Notes under the pieces: generated by a model | The model's input: only the letters and a program-made list of their open reading frames with translations | What the model was told of the DNA's origin: nothing | Databases searched by the model: none | NCBI RefSeq assembly: GCF_018736065.1 | Contig: NZ_CP076128.1 | Span: forward strand, 3,201,501-3,265,500 | DNA: 64,000 bases | Direction of reading: 5' to 3' | Source: Flammeovirga kamogawensis | GTDB lineage: Bacteria; Bacteroidota; Bacteroidia; Cytophagales; Flammeovirgaceae | Program-made: the position numbers and the translations under genes | Shown: piece after piece, positions 9,338 to 16,417 of the stretch | Layout of the letters: the number at the start of each line of letters is the position of its first letter | How positions within the stretch are numbered: the first letter of the stretch is position 1

Positions 9338-10132
9338 CTATTTCTTTCTGATTAATTTTTCGAAGAATCTAGGAAAGAACCTTTTGATGTAAACAGCAGC
9401 TTGTTCTCTAGGTCTACCAATTACAACTTCACTTTTACCTTTTGATACAGCTGATAATATATCTTTCACAGCTTTATCAACACTAATACCTCCTTTACCT
9501 TCATCTAAATGCCCTTGTGTTGATCCATCACCTTGAAGTGCATTTTTGGCTAAATTAGTTTTTACATAGCCAGGTAGTATATTCGTAATTTGAATATTTT
9601 CTGTGGCAAGTTCAGCTCTTAAGGAATCAAAAAAGCCCATTAAAGCATGTTTTGAAGCTGAATAAGCAGTTCTATCTGGTACGCCAAATTTACCTTGAAC
9701 ACTATTAATAGATACGATGATTGGATCATCAGACTTTCTTAAAATTGGTAGTAAAGCTTTTGTTAAATATACAGCACCCCAAAAGTTAACAGCAACTATT
9801 TGTTCAAAAGTACTTGTAGCAGTGTTTTCAAACCTAGAACGCTGACTAACACCTCCAACATGAAAAATTATATCAATTGCTCCATAAATTTCATGAGCCA
9901 CTTCTACTTTCTTATATAAAACTTCTTTATGATCATTTAAATCAAGTGGTAGAATTTGAACAGGAAAATCTGTTCCTATTTCCATCTTTACCTCTTCTAA
10001 TTTTGATGAATTACGAGCGGATAAAATCAATTTAGCACCTTCTTTTGCTAAAGTTATGGCCAGTATTTTCCCTATTCCAGAAGAAGCTCCCGTAATCCAA
10101 CAAACTCTATTTTTGTATCTTGATTTTTTCAT
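9338..10132 (-). CDS. Short-chain dehydrogenase/reductase
   Basis: A 264-residue classical SDR taken from ATG 10132; an upstream in-frame TTG at 10150 would add six residues. The cofactor motif TGASSGIG lies at residues 14-21 and the catalytic Ser/Tyr/Lys are visible in SINSVQGKFG and TAYSASKHA. Most SDRs of this type (DltE/DhrS-like) oxidise or reduce an alcohol/ketone with NAD(P); substrate unknown. The C-terminus is basic (IKRFFPRFFEKLIRKK) and may lie on a membrane. It is 41 bp upstream of the PolX-like gene on the same strand, so they may be co-transcribed. Confidence 0.85.
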   Translation of the reverse strand: MKKSRYKNRVCWITGASSGIGKILAITLAKEGAKLILSARNSSKLEEVKMEIGTDFPVQILPLDLNDHKEVLYKKVEVAHEIYGAIDIIFHVGGVSQRSRFENTATSTFEQIVAVNFWGAVYLTKALLPILRKSDDPIIVSINSVQGKFGVPDRTAYSASKHALMGFFDSLRAELATENIQITNILPGYVKTNLAKNALQGDGSTQGHLDEGKGGISVDKAVKDILSAVSKGKSEVVIGRPREQAAVYIKRFFPRFFEKLIRKK

Positions 10133-10256
10133 GATAATACGAAAATACAACCAATTATTGATTCTGTTTTGAAGTGTTTACAAAAAGTAATACAAAGATC
10201 ATAAGAATCAAGGAATTAGTGATAGATATTAACTGTTATCAATCAAGAGATACTTG

Positions 10257-10264
10257 TATATTTG
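10257..10264 (+). promoter_or_regulatory. -7 box upstream of panB
   Basis: TATATTTG matches TAnnTTTG and would give a leader of about 40 nt before the panB ATG. No clear -33 TTTG. Confidence 0.4.
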
Positions 10265-10307
10265 TATTCTTAAATTAAAAGAACGGAGAATTTTTAATTG
10301 AAACATA

Positions 10308-11126
10308 ATGTCAGTCCATAAACAAAATATAAAGAAAGTTACTACACATCAATTATCTGCTATGAAAGAGCGTGGCGAGAAGATTTCTATGCTTACTGCT
10401 TATGATTATTCAATGGCTAAGATTTTAGATGGTGCAGGTATTGACGTTCTTCTTGTTGGTGATTCGGCTTCTAATGTGATGGCAGGTAACGAAACTACAT
10501 TGCCTATAACATTAGACCACATGATATATCATGCATCATCTGTTGTGAGAGCAGTAGATAGAGCATTAGTAGTTGTAGATATTCCTTTTGGTAGCTATCA
10601 AGGTAGTTCGTCTGAGGCATTACGTTCTGCAATTAGAATTATGAAAGAATCTGGCGGACATGCAGTTAAAGTTGAAGGTGGTGAAGAGATAAAAGAATCT
10701 GTAGAACGTATTTTGTCTGCAGGTGTTCCTGTAATGGGACATTTGGGATTAACACCTCAATCAATTTATAAATTTGGTACATATACAGTACGCGCAAAAG
10801 AAGAAGAAGAAGCAAATAAATTAATTGCTGATGCTAAACTTTTAGAAGATTTAGGATGTTTTGCTTTAGTACTTGAAAAGATACCTTCAGCACTTGCAGA
10901 GAGAGTTGCAAAAGAGTTGACGATTCCTGTAATAGGAATTGGTGCAGGTGCAGGCGTAGATGGACAAGTATTGGTTGTACATGATATGTTGGGAATTACT
11001 CAAGATTTTAAACCTCGTTTCTTAAGAAGATATGCAGATATCGGAGGTATGATGACTGAAGCAGTTCATCATTATATTTCTGATGTAAAATCTAAAGATT
11101 TCCCGAACGAGAAAGAATGTTACTAA
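10308..11126 (+). CDS. panB: 3-methyl-2-oxobutanoate hydroxymethyltransferase
   Basis: A 272-residue PanB, the first committed enzyme of pantothenate (vitamin B5, hence CoA) synthesis: it transfers a hydroxymethyl group from 5,10-methylene-THF to alpha-ketoisovalerate. Family signatures are clear: [19 protein letters not shown] (N-terminal strand and helix), [10 protein letters not shown] with the metal-binding Asp, [13 protein letters not shown] with the second metal Asp, and GHLGLTPQS. Length is normal. No other pan genes are adjacent. The next gene, an RluA-type synthase, follows 48 bp later on the same strand and may be co-transcribed; a terminator follows only after it. Confidence 0.97.
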   Translation: MSVHKQNIKKVTTHQLSAMKERGEKISMLTAYDYSMAKILDGAGIDVLLVGDSASNVMAGNETTLPITLDHMIYHASSVVRAVDRALVVVDIPFGSYQGSSSEALRSAIRIMKESGGHAVKVEGGEEIKESVERILSAGVPVMGHLGLTPQSIYKFGTYTVRAKEEEEANKLIADAKLLEDLGCFALVLEKIPSALAERVAKELTIPVIGIGAGAGVDGQVLVVHDMLGITQDFKPRFLRRYADIGGMMTEAVHHYISDVKSKDFPNEKECY

Positions 11127-11174
11127 ATAATGAGTGTGTGATGAAACACATAAATTATTAATAAAAAGAAAACT

Positions 11175-11876
11175 ATGAATTTAGATCAATCTCAGATTAT
11201 CTATGAAGACAATCATTTAGTGGTTGTGAATAAAGCTCCTGGTATATTGGTTCAGGGTGATGAGACAGGTGATGAAACATTAACTGACATCGTGAAACAA
11301 TATGTAAAGGAAAAATATAATAAACCTGGAGCTGTATTTTTAGCTCCTGTACATAGATTAGACCGTCCTGTTAGTGGAGTTGTTGTGTTTGCAAGAACAT
11401 CTAAAGCTGCTGAAAGAATGGCTAAAATATTTCATGATCATAAGATTACTAAAACTTATATGGCTTTAGTAGAAAAGCGTCCGCAAAAAGATGCTGATAC
11501 TTTGATTAATTGGATGAAAAAAGACGATAAAAAGAACCGTTCTCATGTTTATCAATCCGAAAAGAAAGGGGGTAAATATGTAGAAACTCATTATCAGGTT
11601 CTTGGTAGAGTTGGTGATAATTACTGTTTAGAGGTAACACCTAAAACAGGTCGTTCACATCAGATTCGTGCACAATTAGGTAATATTGCAGCACCTATTA
11701 AAGGTGATATGAAATATGGTAGTAAGAAACAGATTTTAAAAGGTAAAATGATTTTCTTACATGCTAGACAATTACAATTTGAGCATCCTGTAAAGAAAGA
11801 GCCAATGCGATTTACTGCAAGGTTACCTGAACATGATATTTGGAAAAATTTCACTGAAATGTCTTCTACTATTTAG
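11175..11876 (+). CDS. RluA-family pseudouridine synthase
   Basis: A 233-residue RNA pseudouridine synthase. The catalytic Asp is D63 in VHRLDRPVSGVVVFART (residues 59-75), the family motif HRLDxxxSG. The N-terminus (IIYEDNHLVVVNKAPGILVQ) and the C-terminal KTGRSHQIRAQL element are also standard. There is no S4 domain, so this is the short RluA/RluC-catalytic-only type. Its target (23S rRNA or tRNA position) cannot be told from sequence. It is likely co-transcribed with panB and is followed by a terminator. Confidence 0.9.
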   Translation: MNLDQSQIIYEDNHLVVVNKAPGILVQGDETGDETLTDIVKQYVKEKYNKPGAVFLAPVHRLDRPVSGVVVFARTSKAAERMAKIFHDHKITKTYMALVEKRPQKDADTLINWMKKDDKKNRSHVYQSEKKGGKYVETHYQVLGRVGDNYCLEVTPKTGRSHQIRAQLGNIAAPIKGDMKYGSKKQILKGKMIFLHARQLQFEHPVKKEPMRFTARLPEHDIWKNFTEMSSTI

Positions 11877-11901
11877 TAGATAGAATACTTAAGATATCAA
11901 C

Positions 11902-11943
11902 AATCCCTATCGTCTTTTATTGATGATAGGGATTTTATTTTTT
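11902..11943 (+). terminator. Intrinsic terminator after the pseudouridine synthase gene
   Basis: Stem AATCCCTATCGTC (11902-11914) with GATGATAGGGATT (11922-11934), one G-U pair, followed by TTATTTTTTTT. Confidence 0.85.
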
Positions 11944-11960
11944 TTAATCTTAATAATTAA

Positions 11961-12125
11961 AAAGTTATCAACAGTATTGCTGTGAATAACTTTGTTCCAC
12001 GTGGAATAATGATTAAAAATTGAATAATTTCAATACCAATGTTGATAACTATTGAAAACGATCATTGTATTTTGACTTATTAGATGAATAAAAGTTATCA
12101 ACAACTTATTTTGTGTTGATAACCT
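11961..12125. other. Cluster of DnaA-box-like sites around a parS-like palindrome (candidate origin-type region)
   Basis: In about 165 AT-rich bases between convergent genes there are four TTATCAACA nonamers (11965-11973 and 12095-12103 on plus; 12040-12048 and 12114-12122 on minus) and one TTATTCACA (11981-11989, minus), which fits the E. coli DnaA box TTATnCACA exactly. Two more TTATCAACA copies lie in the adjacent cobC (12236-12244 plus, 12439-12447 minus). The parS-like palindrome sits at 11993-12008. TTATCAACA also occurs singly elsewhere in the window, but the few others I noticed are kilobases apart. Against an origin: genes on both sides point into this region, including rpoB. The pair at 12094-12123 is also an inverted repeat that could serve as a cobC terminator. 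Function is inferred. Confidence 0.45.
11993..12008. promoter_or_regulatory. parS-like ParB-binding palindrome
   Basis: TGTTCCACGTGGAATA contains a perfect 12-bp palindrome (TTCCACGTGGAA, 11995-12006) and matches the widespread chromosomal parS form TGTTCCACGTGGAACA at 14 of 16 positions. parS sites bind ParB and normally lie near the replication origin. Confidence 0.5.
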
Positions 12126-12633
12126 TTACAACTTCTCCATAATCAACTTTTAAATTGAATATTTTCTCTAATGGATATTTGTTAAAATGTTGATGAAAAA
12201 TGCGTAAAACAGTAGCGTGAGTGATGATTATTACTTTATCAACATCATGTTTTATAAGATCTTCAATAAAATTAATAACTCTTTTGTGTATATCTTTTAA
12301 TGCTTCTCCATTTGGTGGTTTTTGATTCACAAAATCATTTCCCCACTTATCTAATTGATTTCTAGGTATATCATTCCAAGCTATTAATTCCCAATCACCA
12401 AAATTACATTCAAGAAGACGATTATCTGTTGAATACTGTGTTGATAACTTTTCAGCTAGTAACATACATCTACTTAATGGAGATGAGAAGATGATATCAA
12501 CATCTGTTGGTAACTTGGTAATTACTTGAGTAATATCATCTTCAAAAGTATGAGCTAATGCAACGTCACTTTGCCCATAACAGATTCCTTTTTCGACAGC
12601 AACTTGTGTATGACGTACTATATAAATTTCCAT
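12106..12633 (-). CDS. cobC: Alpha-ribazole phosphatase, histidine phosphatase family
   Basis: A 175-residue histidine-phosphatase-superfamily enzyme. The RHG-type motif is VRHTQ (R7, H8), with later FSSPLSRC, the acidic LLECNFGDWE and the second His in IIITHATVLR. CobC removes the 5'-phosphate from alpha-ribazole phosphate, or from cobalamin phosphate, in the last steps of vitamin B12 nucleotide-loop assembly. Operon context decides the call over other phosphatases of this fold: its start overlaps the end of cobS by 16 nt, and cobT precedes cobS. The 3' end overlaps one of the TTATCAACA-type sites. Confidence 0.85.
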   Translation of the reverse strand: MEIYIVRHTQVAVEKGICYGQSDVALAHTFEDDITQVITKLPTDVDIIFSSPLSRCMLLAEKLSTQYSTDNRLLECNFGDWELIAWNDIPRNQLDKWGNDFVNQKPPNGEALKDIHKRVINFIEDLIKHDVDKVIIITHATVLRIFHQHFNKYPLEKIFNLKVDYGEVVKVINTK

Positions 12634-13391
12634 ACAATACTTAAAAGAAGATAAATAAAAACCTCAGTTAATTGTTGAGTTGCTCCAAGACAATCACCAG
12701 TGTACCCTCCTATTTTCTTTTTAAAATAATGACCTAAATAGCCTGTAAAAATTAATACTATAGGAATGATGACTACTAATACTATTTGTTGATAAAGAAA
12801 AAAAGGAAGGATTGCTATTGTTCCTCCAAATAGAATTGGTAAGCTGCTAAATTTTGTAATTGCAATTGGCTTTGATTTACTCTTATCTATATCTTGAACA
12901 TAGGGTAAAAAATCTACTAAAAGAGAAGCCATAAACCTACTTAATGTATGTGCAGTAATAATACTGATCAGTAGATAATTAGTATCAATTGTTTGAAGAC
13001 TAACTAATAGTTTGAATTTTAACCCTAAAATAATTATTAGAGATACAGTGCCATATGTACCAATACGGCTATCCTTCATAATTGTAAGAATTTTTTCTTT
13101 TGTATATCCCCCGCCAAAAGCATCAAAGGTATCGGCTAAACCATCTTCATGAAAAGCACCTGTTATCCAAATACTCAAAATCATTGAAAAAATTATTGAA
13201 ATTTCTGGATTTAAAAATTGCCTTAAACCTTGATATGCACATATAGAAATAAATCCAACAATTAAACCAATTACAGGGAAATATTTTCTTGATTTTTGTA
13301 AGTATTCTTGATCAAAAGGTACCCAACTTGGTATAGGTATTCTAGTGAAAAATTGTAGTGCAGTAAAGAATAAGTAGAGTTCTTTTTTCAT
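12618..13391 (-). CDS. cobS: Adenosylcobinamide-GDP ribazoletransferase (cobalamin synthase)
   Basis: A 257-residue polytopic membrane enzyme joining adenosylcobinamide-GDP to alpha-ribazole (or its phosphate) to make adenosylcobalamin (phosphate). The metal-binding family motif is HEDGLADTFDAFGGG near residues 80-95, with five to six hydrophobic segments and a GGYTGDCLGATQQLTE signature near the C-terminus. Its first base overlaps the last base of cobT and its 3' end overlaps cobC, so translation of the three is coupled. Confidence 0.95.
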   Translation of the reverse strand: MKKELYLFFTALQFFTRIPIPSWVPFDQEYLQKSRKYFPVIGLIVGFISICAYQGLRQFLNPEISIIFSMILSIWITGAFHEDGLADTFDAFGGGYTKEKILTIMKDSRIGTYGTVSLIIILGLKFKLLVSLQTIDTNYLLISIITAHTLSRFMASLLVDFLPYVQDIDKSKSKPIAITKFSSLPILFGGTIAILPFFLYQQIVLVVIIPIVLIFTGYLGHYFKKKIGGYTGDCLGATQQLTEVFIYLLLSIVWKFI

Positions 13392-14395
13392 TACTTATTA
13401 CTCACATTAGCAGAAGAAAAGCTAGCCATTTCATTCATGAAATTAACAGCACTTTGAACAATAGGAAAAGCCATAGCAGTACCAGTTCCTTCGCCTAATC
13501 GCATTCCCAAATGTAACAATGGGTTGGCTTCTAATTTTTGTAATAAAAGTGTGTGTCCTTTTTCATCAGAAACATGACTAAATATGGCATTTTTCTGAAT
13601 ATCTGGGTTTAGTGTCTTAGCTATTGCATATGCAGAAGAAACAATAAAGCCATCAACCATAATCATTTTCTTAAGAGAAGCAGCTTCTAACATGGCAGCA
13701 GCAATCATACAGATCTCATATCCACCAAATGCACTTAATATTCCAATTGCAGATGAAATATCTCCATGCTTTTGTTTTACTTGTTCTAATACGTTGAATT
13801 TCTTTTTAAAACCTTCAAGATCGACCCCAGTACCTTTACCGATACATTCATCCAATCTTAAATTATAGAGAGCACTCATTATTAAGGTAGCCGATGATGT
13901 ATTACCAATACCCATTTCTCCAAAACCAATTATATCTGCATCTTTTACATCATCACTATTGATAATCTCTTTCGCTTTATCAAAACACATAGCAATTTCA
14001 TTAGAAGATAATGCAGGACCATGGAGCATGTTTTGGGTACCATTGCCAATTTTCGCATTTATTAAATCAGGAATATTACCAAAATCATGATTGACTCCTG
14101 CATCTACAATTTTTAATTGAATTTTATGCTGATTAGCAAAAACATTTATTGCAGCTCCTCCATTCAAGAAATTATGTACCATTTGAAAAGTTACTTCTTG
14201 AGGGTAGGCACTAACTCCTTCTTTTGCAAGACCATGATCTGCAGCAAAAACAATTATTGTAGGCTTATTTAAAGTTGGAGATGTTGTATTTTGAACTAAA
14301 CAGATTTGTTTTGCTAAATCTTCTAATTCTCCTAGTGCTCCAATTGGTTTTGTTTTTAAATCTATTTTCTGTTGAATATCTGAAGTCAAGCTCAT
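13391..14395 (-). CDS. cobT: Nicotinate-nucleotide--dimethylbenzimidazole phosphoribosyltransferase
   Basis: A 334-residue CobT, which makes alpha-ribazole phosphate from dimethylbenzimidazole (or another base) and nicotinate mononucleotide. Typical features are ADHGLAKEGVSAYP near residue 50-65, FGEMGIGNTSSA in the middle, and GMRLGEGTGTAMAFP near the end with the catalytic Glu. It is the first gene of cobT-cobS-cobC. The bifunctional kinase/guanylyltransferase CobU that normally completes nucleotide-loop assembly is not in the window. I looked for a cobalamin riboswitch in the 160-bp gap upstream and see none. Confidence 0.96.
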   Translation of the reverse strand: MSLTSDIQQKIDLKTKPIGALGELEDLAKQICLVQNTTSPTLNKPTIIVFAADHGLAKEGVSAYPQEVTFQMVHNFLNGGAAINVFANQHKIQLKIVDAGVNHDFGNIPDLINAKIGNGTQNMLHGPALSSNEIAMCFDKAKEIINSDDVKDADIIGFGEMGIGNTSSATLIMSALYNLRLDECIGKGTGVDLEGFKKKFNVLEQVKQKHGDISSAIGILSAFGGYEICMIAAAMLEAASLKKMIMVDGFIVSSAYAIAKTLNPDIQKNAIFSHVSDEKGHTLLLQKLEANPLLHLGMRLGEGTGTAMAFPIVQSAVNFMNEMASFSSANVSNK

Positions 14396-14427
14396 AGTTT
14401 GTTATCAAGTTTTTTTAAGTACTTGTG

Positions 14428-14435
14428 CAAAAGTA
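14428..14435 (-). promoter_or_regulatory. -7 box of the cobTSC operon
   Basis: On the minus strand TACTTTTG (followed by C) matches TAnnTTTG and lies about 33 nt upstream of the cobT ATG. It overlaps a small inverted repeat (CTTGT 14422-14426 with ACAAG 14435-14439). Confidence 0.45.
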
Positions 14436-14556
14436 CAAGAAAAAGTAGAAATGCTAGTCAAATTAGATCTCAACTTCTAATAAATAATAGACATATGATT
14501 TTATAATTTATATAGAATTAATTAAGTTGATTCTATAACCATAAACACATCAATAT

Positions 14557-15405
14557 ATGAAATCAATTAAACCATCTGAGGTAACGACTGCAGAGATGCA
14601 TTCTTATCTTCTAAATTCTATTGCTCCAAGGCCAATTGCGTTTGTAAGTACTGTTGATAGGGATAACGCAGTTAACCTTAGTCCTTATAGTTGTTTTAAT
14701 TTTTTTGGAGCTAATCCCCCAATTTTAATTTTTTCGCCGACCAAAAGTGTTAGAGAGAATACAGAAAAACACACTTTAGCAAATATAAGAGAGACAAAAG
14801 AATGTACTGTTAATATTGTTTCTTATGCTATTGTTGAGCAGATGTCTTTATCAAGTACAGCTTATGATAAAGGAGTTAATGAATTCGTTAAATCGGGGTT
14901 GTCAGAATTAAAATCTGATATCGTAAAACCTCCTCGAGTAAAAGAGTCTCCTGTACAATTTGAATGTATTTTAAAAGAAATTATTCCTTTGGGTAATGAA
15001 GGTGGTGCAGGTAACCTTGTAATTTGTGAGGTTGTAAAAATGCATATGGATGAAAATACCTTAGATGCAAAAGGAATGATTGATTCTACAAAATTAAATT
15101 TGATGGGAAGAATGGGTGGTAATATGTATGTTAAAGCATCTGGAGATGCTTTACTTTCTATTCAGAAACCTACAAGAAATAAAGGAATAGGTATTGATAA
15201 ACTTCCATTGCATATTATTGAGAGTGATATTTTAACTGGAAATCATTTAGCAAAATTAGCCAACATAGAAAAACTGCCAACCGATATTGACTTTGAAAAT
15301 ATTGAAGTACCAGTTACCTCTTCAAGAGATGAGAATCATTTATTAGCAGCAAGGTTGTTGGATAAAGGGTTAATTCTTGAAGCATGGAAACTTCTATTAG
15401 TATAA
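14557..15405 (+). CDS. Flavin reductase-like (FMN-binding split-barrel) protein
   Basis: A 282-residue protein of the DIM6/NTAB flavin reductase family. The N-terminal half has the FMN-binding split barrel: APRPIAFVSTVDRDNAVNLSPYSCFNFFGANPP (about residues 22-54), then TKECTVNIVSY. The C-terminal 80 residues (after GRMGGNMYVKASGDAL) are an extension common in Bacteroidota homologues. Such proteins reduce FMN with NAD(P)H or bind FMN as an oxidoreductase; substrate unknown. It is a monocistronic unit divergent from cobT and closed by a bidirectional terminator. Confidence 0.85.
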   Translation: MKSIKPSEVTTAEMHSYLLNSIAPRPIAFVSTVDRDNAVNLSPYSCFNFFGANPPILIFSPTKSVRENTEKHTLANIRETKECTVNIVSYAIVEQMSLSSTAYDKGVNEFVKSGLSELKSDIVKPPRVKESPVQFECILKEIIPLGNEGGAGNLVICEVVKMHMDENTLDAKGMIDSTKLNLMGRMGGNMYVKASGDALLSIQKPTRNKGIGIDKLPLHIIESDILTGNHLAKLANIEKLPTDIDFENIEVPVTSSRDENHLLAARLLDKGLILEAWKLLLV

Positions 15406-15407
15406 AA

Positions 15408-15445
15408 TAAAAGAGGTTGATTTTCGTAAAAACCAACCTCTTTTA
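15408..15445 (+). terminator. Bidirectional intrinsic terminator
   Basis: Perfect 12-bp stem TAAAAGAGGTTG (15408-15419) with CAACCTCTTTTA (15434-15445), 14-nt loop. It lies between the flavin reductase gene and the convergent phosphosulfolactate synthase gene. Confidence 0.8.
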
Positions 15446-15465
15446 AGATAAATATCTTGTAATGA

Positions 15466-16239
15466 TTACTTCCAACCTTCATTTAAGAAGTCATGGAAAG
15501 TATCACCTCTTAATCCTAAACGGATAGTTTCTAAAGGAATAACCTCTCTTGGAGCAATATTACCTAAGTTTACGTTAGTACCAATTAATTTGATAAACCA
15601 AACTTGTTGTGCTTTTTGAGGAGCTTCCCAAATAATATTTTCGTAAGGAATCTGAGTTAAAATTTCTTCAACTAAACCAGATCTTACCTCTCCAGAAGAA
15701 CGGAATAAACCAACATTACCGCCTTCACGAGCTTCTCCAATAACTTTCCAAGCACCAGCATCTAATTCGTTGCGCATTAATTCAATCCATTTATATGGAG
15801 GAATAATTTTAGCTTCATCTTTAGATCCAACTTCAGAAAGTACGGTAACTTGTTTTGATAGTCTATTGATGTATTCACACTTTACATCATGAGCCATATC
15901 CATAGAGCCATCAGATACTTCAGCATATTCTAAACCGAACTTATCTAAAACTCTTAAGTAGTCTTCGAATTGATTACGAATTACGAAAGCTTCGAATAGA
16001 GTACCACCAAGATAAACGTTGATACCTGCTTCTTTGTAAAGATTAATTTTTTCTTGAAGTTGAGGAAACACATAAGATGTAGCCCAACCCAATTTTACTA
16101 TATCAATGTAATCACCTGAAGTTTCAAGAATATCTTCTACTTCACGTAAAGACATTCCTTTATCCATAGCCATAGTTAGCCCTTTATTTCTAGGCTTTGC
16201 ACTTCTTTCAGGTAGATTATTTAAAACGTAATTCATCAT
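15466..16239 (-). CDS. Phosphosulfolactate synthase (ComA family)
   Basis: A 257-residue protein resembling ComA throughout: KPRNKGLTMAMDKGMSL (about 16-32), IDIVKLGWATSYVFP, GINVYLGGTLFEAF, EVSDGSMDM, and EGGNVGLFRSSGEVR. ComA-type enzymes add sulfite to phosphoenolpyruvate to form phosphosulfolactate. In archaea this begins coenzyme M synthesis; in bacteria homologues supply sulfolactate, and in gliding Bacteroidota a role in cysteate and sulfonolipid (capnine-type) synthesis is plausible. The start is ATG 16239 or the second ATG at 16236. No ComB or ComC genes are adjacent. A hairpin plus U-run lies 15 nt upstream of the start (see leader). Confidence 0.85.
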   Translation of the reverse strand: MMNYVLNNLPERSAKPRNKGLTMAMDKGMSLREVEDILETSGDYIDIVKLGWATSYVFPQLQEKINLYKEAGINVYLGGTLFEAFVIRNQFEDYLRVLDKFGLEYAEVSDGSMDMAHDVKCEYINRLSKQVTVLSEVGSKDEAKIIPPYKWIELMRNELDAGAWKVIGEAREGGNVGLFRSSGEVRSGLVEEILTQIPYENIIWEAPQKAQQVWFIKLIGTNVNLGNIAPREVIPLETIRLGLRGDTFHDFLNEGWK

Positions 16240-16254
16240 CTGACGATTTGTAAC

Positions 16255-16328
16255 AAAAAAATCGACTATAAATTTTTAAGTCGATACATTTTAGTGTGGT
16301 TTATAACTATACGCTAGGCATAGTCACA
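16255..16328 (-). promoter_or_regulatory. Structured, attenuator-like leader of the phosphosulfolactate synthase gene
   Basis: On the minus strand an 11-bp hairpin (UGUGACUAUGC with GUAUAGUUAUA, plus-strand 16318-16328 and 16302-16312, CUAGC loop, three G-U pairs) is followed by a 7-bp hairpin (16279-16285 with 16261-16267) and a six-U run at 16255-16260. The U-run ends only 15 nt before the start codon, so this terminator-like element must be read through, or bypassed, for expression. It may also terminate the TPR gene transcript. Confidence 0.45.
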
Positions 16329-16417
16329 AGCCGATGCGCAATTTCGTAAATGTGAATGTGTTATGACGTATAATTTTGTTAAAAAATTAAAATATTAATT
16401 CTAATTAGGAATAAATA

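Noticed and set aside
12094-12123. Treating all DnaA-like sites as independent
   Set aside because: The pair at 12094-12103 and 12114-12123 also forms a perfect inverted repeat with a TTTTATT tail on the minus strand, so it may be the cobC terminator; kept only as part of the cluster with lower certainty.
14396-14556. Cobalamin riboswitch upstream of cobT
   Set aside because: The gap is only 161 bp with two divergent starts, and no B12-box-like sequence was seen.
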